Both the position numbers and the translations under genes were made by a program. Below the pieces are notes generated by a model. It was not told the DNA's origin. It searched no databases and saw only the letters and a list, made by a program, of their open reading frames with translations. From the NCBI GenBank assembly GCA_049514335.1, contig JBEKVE010000040.1, positions 1 to 19,208 of the forward strand: DNA of 19,208 nt, in the 5' to 3' direction. Of this stretch, positions 15,332 through 19,208 are shown one piece after another. The DNA is from JBEKVE01 sp049514335 (GTDB taxonomy: Bacteria > Actinomycetota > Acidimicrobiia > Acidimicrobiales > UBA8190). Within the stretch, counting starts at the first letter, position 1. Each line of letters opens with the position of its first letter.

Positions 15332-15646
15332 TCAGGCCACCGGGATGGCTTCGTAGACCTCGACCGCCCCGCCGTGGTTCAGGACGGGGCAGCTCTTGGC
15401 GGCGTCGCAGGCAGCGGCGAGGGTGTCGGCGGAGATGATCGAGTAGCCCGTGAGGGCCGACGCGCCTGCCGTCGCCACACCGCCGTCGCCGGCCACGGTG
15501 GCGGAAGGGCCGAAGGGGGCGCCCCCGTCCACCACGGCGTCGCCGAGCGACCCGAACCACTGCATCCATTCGGCCATGGCCGCTTCCTGCTCGGCCGGGG
15601 TCTCACCCATCGCCCCGCCCGTGTACGCCAGCACGTAGTTGCCCAT
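15332..15646 (-). CDS. YCII-related (DGPF-domain) protein
   Basis: ATG 15646 has AAGGGGTGGG just upstream; 104 residues. The sequence MGNYVLAYTGGAMGETPAEQ, WMQWFGSLGDAVVDGGAPFG and the later GYSIISADTLAAACDAAKSC match the small YCII/DGPF fold. Known relatives are either small dehydrochlorinase-like proteins or accessory proteins encoded beside regulators. The residues GAPFGP fill the place of the DGPF signature. It is divergent from the ArsR-SRPBCC regulator, with only 39 bases between the starts, and leads the minus-strand operon with the DinB-type gene. Confidence 0.82.
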   Translation of the reverse strand: MGNYVLAYTGGAMGETPAEQEAAMAEWMQWFGSLGDAVVDGGAPFGPSATVAGDGGVATAGASALTGYSIISADTLAAACDAAKSCPVLNHGGAVEVYEAIPVA

Positions 15647-15672
15647 CGACCCACCCCTTTGTTCGGTGACCG

Positions 15673-15681
15673 CTAAATTAG
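15673..15681. promoter_or_regulatory. Shared, overlapping divergent -10 region
   Basis: CTAAATTAG (15673-15681) is a small inverted repeat and the only AT-rich block between the two start codons. On the plus strand TAAATT (15674-15679) lies 6 bases before GTG 15686, suggesting a leaderless transcript for the regulator. On the minus strand TAATTT (15681-15676) would serve the YCII operon. The two promoters would then compete, and a protein bound here could switch both. Confidence 0.45.
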
Positions 15682-15685
15682 ACAG

Positions 15686-16492
15686 GTGCCGAACAATGCG
15701 CAACCGGCGGGTCCGGGGGATGAGGGGCGGGACCTCCAGATGGTGATCGGCGCGCTGACCTCCCCGGTGCGGCGCGAGATCCTGTCGCTCATCTGGGACC
15801 GGGAGGTGCCGGCGGGGGAGATCGCCGCCGCCTTTGCGCTCACGAAGCCCACCATCTCCCAGCACCTGGCCGTGCTCCGTCAGGCGGGCCTGGTGACCGC
15901 CACCGCGGCGGGAACGTCGCGCCGCTACCGCGCCCGGCAGGAGGTCCTGCGCGGCCTGCACGCTGCGCTCGGGGACGCGAGCCGCTGGATCGCCGCCGAC
16001 GACATCCCCGAGCGGACGCGCTCCGACGCCGTGACGAAGCCCGTCGTGGTGGCGAGCACCGACGTCGAGACCGACCAGGAGACGACCTTCGCCGCCTTCA
16101 CCGACGCGGCCGTGTATTCACGGTGGATGGGCGTGCCCGTCACGATCGAGGACGGTCGGTTCTCGTGCACCTTGGAGTGGGGAACCCACGTGCGGGGCCG
16201 CTACGACATCGTCTGCGCGCCACGGCTCATCGCCATGTCATGGGACTTCGAGGACGACAACGTCCCGGTGCCCGGGAGCGAGCTCATGGCGTATCTCCGC
16301 GTGGAGCCGCGCCGCGGTGGTGCCCACGTCGAGGTGCACCAGTTGGTGGACACGGCCTCGCAGGCCCAGTTCATGGAGGCGGCGTGGGCGATGGTGCTCG
16401 GCCGTCTCCAGGTGGGCGTGCTGCGCGCCTCGGACCCGGTAACCACCGTCGTCCCCCGCCGACCCCGGGCGAAACGGCGCGCCCCGTCCTGA
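15686..16492 (+). CDS. ArsR-type regulator fused to an SRPBCC ligand domain
   Basis: GTG 15686 gives 268 residues. Residues about 17-90 are an ArsR winged helix (VIGALTSPVRREILSLIWDR, then LTKPTISQHLAVLRQAGLVT and GTSRRYRAR). No Cys-based metal site is visible. Residues about 115-245 are an SRPBCC/AHSA1-type domain (DQETTFAAFTDAAVYSRWMG, WGTHVRGRYDIV, AMSWDFEDDNVPVPGSELMA). Such fusions are known and are taken to be one-component sensors of small hydrophobic molecules. It is divergent from a YCII/DinB-type/DUF1003 operon, its most likely target. No ribosome-binding site is present, in line with a leaderless message. Confidence 0.88.
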   Translation: MPNNAQPAGPGDEGRDLQMVIGALTSPVRREILSLIWDREVPAGEIAAAFALTKPTISQHLAVLRQAGLVTATAAGTSRRYRARQEVLRGLHAALGDASRWIAADDIPERTRSDAVTKPVVVASTDVETDQETTFAAFTDAAVYSRWMGVPVTIEDGRFSCTLEWGTHVRGRYDIVCAPRLIAMSWDFEDDNVPVPGSELMAYLRVEPRRGGAHVEVHQLVDTASQAQFMEAAWAMVLGRLQVGVLRASDPVTTVVPRRPRAKRRAPS

Positions 16493-16495
16493 GGC

Positions 16496-16516
16496 CGGTC
16501 CGTGGCGGCCGGACCG
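16496..16516 (+). terminator. Hairpin just after the ArsR-SRPBCC gene
   Basis: CGGTCCG (16496-16502) and CGGACCG (16510-16516) can pair across a 7-base loop, starting 4 bases after the TGA. No T-run follows. The rest of the gap to 16680 shows nothing recognisable. Confidence 0.45.
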
Positions 16517-16680
16517 TGGCGACGGGGCGCTTACGGGCGGCACGGATCGGGTAGTGGTCCGACAACCCCGGCCGCCACCGGCGTCTGGGACGCAACGTGG
16601 CCGGGGGGAGGGGGCCAGGGGGGCGTGCGAGCCCGCCTGGCCTCCCGCACTACGGAGGCTCAGCAGGGGCCGGGAGTCGC

Positions 16681-17376
16681 TCAGTCGGAGCCGGCCGACG
16701 AGTAGGACGTGCCCCACTTCCACGAGGCCGTGGTCTCGGTCACCGGGGTGCTGGCGTTGCACGTGCTGGTCGTCTTCTTGGCGTAGTAGACGCCGGCGGA
16801 GGTGAGGGCACTGCCGCCCATCTGCTGGGTCTGCGGCGCCGTCCCGGCCGTGGTGGTCCCCGACAGGAACTGGTAGGTGGCGCCGCCCCCGGAGTCGGTG
16901 AACGAGGTCGAGCTCGGAGCCGACTCGAGATCCACGACGTACCAGCACGTGCCCGTCTTGCTGAGCGATGCCAGGATCATGGCGCGCCCGTCCCCACTGC
17001 TCTGCACGTCGACCGGGTACTCGCTCACGCAGCTCGTGCCGCCCGAGGAACAGGCCCCGTTCTGGGTCCAGCTGAACTCGGGGGCGGATGCGGCGAAGGT
17101 GGCCTGGGGCAGCGAGCCGCTGTTGTAGGTCTGGGTGTTCTGGTAGAGCGCCTTCGCCTCGGTGAGGGCGTTGGTGAGGTTGCTCTGCGCCGCCCGGTCG
17201 TTGGCGGAGGTGGAGACGCCCAGGAAGGTGGGGATGGCGATGGCCAGGAGGATGGCGATGACGAGCAGAACCACCATGAGCTCGATGAGGGTGAACCCTT
17301 CGTCGTCGCCCCCATGGTGATGCGTGCGGAGCGTGGTGGTTCGAGAGCACGTCGACAGCGGGCGGAGATTCGTCAT
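16681..17376 (-). CDS. Type IV prepilin (major pilin-like), orphan
   Basis: ATG 17376 gives 231 residues; there is no ribosome-binding site, but no better start is seen. The prepilin signature is EG, then FTLIELMVVLLVIAILLAIA: peptidase cleavage falls after Gly27, the mature protein starts with Phe28 and has the +5 Glu (Glu32). The leader of 27 residues is long and polar (HHHGGDDEG). After the hydrophobic helix come a helical spine (RAAQSNLTNALTEAKALYQN) and a Ser/Thr/Gly-rich head with four Cys residues, likely forming disulfides. Pilins of this kind build adhesion, twitching or DNA-uptake fibres. No prepilin peptidase, PilB/T or PilC gene lies in the window, so the machinery must be encoded elsewhere. 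Confidence 0.92.
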   Translation of the reverse strand: MTNLRPLSTCSRTTTLRTHHHGGDDEGFTLIELMVVLLVIAILLAIAIPTFLGVSTSANDRAAQSNLTNALTEAKALYQNTQTYNSGSLPQATFAASAPEFSWTQNGACSSGGTSCVSEYPVDVQSSGDGRAMILASLSKTGTCWYVVDLESAPSSTSFTDSGGGATYQFLSGTTTAGTAPQTQQMGGSALTSAGVYYAKKTTSTCNASTPVTETTASWKWGTSYSSAGSD

Positions 17377-17378
17377 GT

Positions 17379-17480
17379 GTGCGGTCTCGACCGCACCCCG
17401 TGCTGGCTTTAGTCGTGGCGACAAAGTCACAGGGCATTCCCAGCTGGGCTTTTGCGGTCCCGTCACGCATGGTGGTGACG
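17379..17480 (-). promoter_or_regulatory. Repeat-rich leader upstream of the pilin gene
   Basis: Four inverted repeats lie in 102 bases. They are GTGCGGTC/GACCGCAC (17379-17396, 2-base gap, ending 3 bases before the ATG), TTTaGTCG/CGACAAA (17408-17425), the palindrome CCCAGCTGGG (17439-17448) and CGTCAC/GTGACG (17461-17480). Between the last two, the minus strand reads GGGACCGCAAAAGCCC. The nearest repeat covers the place where a ribosome-binding site would be. This could be a structured 5' leader or a set of protein sites; no promoter was clearly identified. Confidence 0.45.
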
Positions 17481-17670
17481 CAGAGTGGCAACACAGAGGG
17501 TGTCGATCGCGCGAACGGTCGACAAATGGCCAGGGTCACGCTCAACACGTGACCGAGCGTGGCGCGCCCTCGCATGTCCGCCACGCTTCGCGCCCGAGCC
17601 CGACGTCCCGGCGATGTCGCAGTCTGGGAGAGAACTGGGACCAACGGTGCAGGGATTCGCCCGCCGGGCG

Positions 17671-18528
17671 CTACAGATCGAGCAGGGGCGGGGCGAGCGC
17701 CCGGTAGGCGGCGACGGGGAACGACGACATGGCCGACACGACCTGGACGCATACGTGGTCGGCACCCGCCGCCAGGTGCTCGCGTACCCGGGCGGCCACG
17801 GCACCGACGTCCCCCCAGGCCACCACGGCGTCGACGAGCCGGTCGCTGCCCTCCCCGGCGAGATCGCTGTCGGCGAAGCCGAGGGAGCGGAGGTTGTTGG
17901 CGTAGTTGGGCAGGGTCAGGTAGCCGCCGATGAACCCGCGGGCCGCGGCACGCGCCGCGGTCGGGTCGGACTCGAGCACCGCCGTCACCTCGGGGGCGAG
18001 CACCGGTCCGGCACCGAGGATCTGCCGGGCCCGGACGGTGTGCTCCACGGGCACCAGGTAGGGGTGCGCCCCCGCGGCCCGCTCGGCTGCCAGCTTCAGC
18101 ATGCGCGGCCCCAGGGCGGCCAGCACGCGGCGTCCCGCCGGCACCGTGGCCCCGCCGGGGGCGTCGAGACCGTCCAGGTACGCCACCATGCTCGACCAGG
18201 GGCGGGCGTAGTCCGCGGCCAGCACGGCGTGGCTGGCGCCGAGGCCGAGGACGAAGCGTCCGGGGGAGCGCCTGTCGAGTTCGGCCACGGCCGCCGCCAG
18301 CTCCGACGGTGGGGTCGTCCATATGCTCACGATCCCGCTCGCCACCGCCACCGTGCCGGTCGCCTCGAGGAGCCGCCCGAAGCGTCGGGCCAAGCCGCGT
18401 TCGAGGCCTCCCGAGCACCACAGCGCCCCGTAGCCCAGGGCTTCCATGGCGGCGGGGACATCCAGCGAGGGCTCCTCCTCCGAGGCCCAGCGGCCGCTCC
18501 ACCAGATCCCCACCCGACCCAGGTCCAC
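17671..18528 (-). CDS. Luciferase-like (LLM, probably F420-dependent) oxidoreductase
   Basis: I chose GTG 18528 (285 residues, MDLGRVGIWWSGRW); TTG 18537 is an in-frame alternative. The sequence shows the TIM-barrel pattern of this class: MEALGYGALWCSGGLERG, then VAVASGIVSIWTTPPSELAA and RFVLGLGASHAV. Later come ALGPRMLKLAAERAAGAHPY and GFIGGYLTLPNYANNLRSLG, which resemble the TIGR03620-type F420 enzymes. These enzymes use reduced F420 or FMN to reduce or oxidise varied metabolites; the substrate is not predictable. The cofactor is inferred from the actinobacterial setting. A TACATT at 18536-18541 would place transcription start next to GTG 18528. Divergent from the methyltransferase gene. 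Confidence 0.85.
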   Translation of the reverse strand: MDLGRVGIWWSGRWASEEEPSLDVPAAMEALGYGALWCSGGLERGLARRFGRLLEATGTVAVASGIVSIWTTPPSELAAAVAELDRRSPGRFVLGLGASHAVLAADYARPWSSMVAYLDGLDAPGGATVPAGRRVLAALGPRMLKLAAERAAGAHPYLVPVEHTVRARQILGAGPVLAPEVTAVLESDPTAARAAARGFIGGYLTLPNYANNLRSLGFADSDLAGEGSDRLVDAVVAWGDVGAVAARVREHLAAGADHVCVQVVSAMSSFPVAAYRALAPPLLDL

Positions 18529-18593
18529 AGACGCCAATGTAGGTGCCGCGACCCGAGCCGCCCACCCGGGCGCGGCGCCGGTACCGTCGCGGG

Positions 18594-19208
18594 GTGCGCA
18601 ATCGAGAGTCGTGGGAGCTCGAGGCCGAGAACTGGGTGCGATGGGCCCGTACCCCCGCCCACGACGCGTACTGGTACTACCGCCATGCCTTCTTCGACGC
18701 GGTGGTGCCGCCGCCGGGTCGACTCACCGTCGAGGTGGGGTGCGGTGAGGGGAGGGTGACGCGTGACCTGCGGGCGCGTCGCCACCGGGTGGTGAGCGTG
18801 GACGGCTCACCCACGCTGCTGCGCTACGCCGTGGCCTCCGATCCCGGTGGCCGCTACGTCCGGTCCGACGCCGGCGCGCTCCCGCTCGGTGACGCGAGCG
18901 CCGACCTCGTCGTCTCCTACAACTCCCTCATGGACTTCGACGACATGCCGGGGGCGGTCTCCGAAGTCGCCCGGGTCCTTCTCCCCGGGGCGCCGTTCTG
19001 CATGTGCGTGACTCACCCCATCCTCGATGCGGGGAGCTTCGACACCGACGCCGAAGACTCGCCCTATCGGCTGCGGGATCGCTACCTGGGCACGAAACCG
19101 TTCGAGGAGGTCGTCGAGCGCGACGGCCTGACCATGCGGTTCAAGGGGTGGAGCCACGCCCTGGAGGAGTATTTCGACGCTCTCGCCGCTGCGGGCCTGG
19201 TGGTGGAC
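18594..19208 (+). CDS. Class I SAM-dependent methyltransferase, 3' end outside window
   Basis: An uninterrupted frame runs from GTG 18594 to the window end (205 codons, no stop). Motif I is VEVGCGEGRVT (residues 46-56), followed by an acidic residue at the end of strand 2 (VVSVDGSPTLLRYA). Then come SDAGALPLGDASADLVVSYN, the motif II/III region of type 11 methyltransferases, and VARVLLPGAPFCMCVTHP, the post-III strand. The first 40 residues are rich in Trp and Tyr (WELEAENWVRWARTPAHDAY), as in family members acting on small molecules. The substrate is unknown. TACCGT (18582-18587) lies 6 bases before the GTG, suggesting another leaderless start; there is no ribosome-binding site. Confidence 0.85.
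   Translation, partial: MRNRESWELEAENWVRWARTPAHDAYWYYRHAFFDAVVPPPGRLTVEVGCGEGRVTRDLRARRHRVVSVDGSPTLLRYAVASDPGGRYVRSDAGALPLGDASADLVVSYNSLMDFDDMPGAVSEVARVLLPGAPFCMCVTHPILDAGSFDTDAEDSPYRLRDRYLGTKPFEEVVERDGLTMRFKGWSHALEEYFDALAAAGLVVD

Noticed and set aside
17446..17461. c-di-GMP-I riboswitch in the pilin leader
   Set aside because: Only a partial match to the 3' half of the motif, with two extra bases, and no GGCAAACC partner on the 5' side. Kept only as a possible structured leader.
16238..18601. Very long minus-strand open frame (787 codons)
   Set aside because: It crosses the pilin and luciferase-like genes out of frame, is Arg/Gly/Pro-rich throughout, and has no domain motif; it is a by-product of high GC.

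Overview
This is high-GC DNA with dense, short-spaced genes on both strands and many GTG starts. Mycothiol-dependent (DinB/MPI-type) proteins, a luciferase-like (probably F420-dependent) oxidoreductase and an HNCHVKGC-type membrane protein all point to an actinobacterium. A type IV prepilin and the overall gene style would fit a free-living lineage such as Acidimicrobiia, but that placement is inference. No tRNA, rRNA, CRISPR array, transposase, integrase or phage structural gene was seen.

Layout. Positions 1-2629 hold the end of a membrane protein gene, a short remnant of an ABC ATPase, and a membrane-anchored alpha/beta hydrolase, closed by a perfect 15-bp hairpin. Positions 2742-5515 are a divergent sugar-type module: a HAD phosphatase (-) faces a DeoR regulator and an MFS transporter (+), with a 12-bp palindrome between them. 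Positions 5521-5857 hold a frameshifted, truncated mycothiol-enzyme pseudogene. Positions 5945-8150 are an ABC-2 export operon: a possible leader peptide, an ATPase with an unusual N-terminal beta-rich domain, and a permease overlapping by ATGA. Two small genes follow (VC0807-like membrane protein, glyoxalase-like protein). Positions 9972-12769 are all on the minus strand: a cupin, a small Cys/His membrane protein translationally coupled to a potassium channel, a BlaI/MecI-type regulator broken by two frameshifts, and an SRPBCC protein.

Positions 13005-13985 encode a fatty-acid desaturase. Positions 14059-16492 are a divergent cluster. An ArsR-SRPBCC fusion regulator (+) faces a minus-strand run of a YCII protein, a mycothiol/DinB enzyme and a DUF1003 membrane protein. 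Positions 16681-17376 encode an orphan type IV prepilin whose upstream region is packed with inverted repeats. The window ends with a luciferase-like oxidoreductase (-) divergent from a SAM methyltransferase that runs off the edge.

The parts most worth a second look are the beta-domain/ABC ATPase fusion with its coupled leader ORF, the channel/Cys-His protein pair, and the structured pilin leader. No complete new defence or mobile system could be demonstrated. Several genes appear to start at or next to the predicted transcription start (leaderless GTG starts), and two regulators or enzymes are decayed, which suggests an accessory region under turnover.
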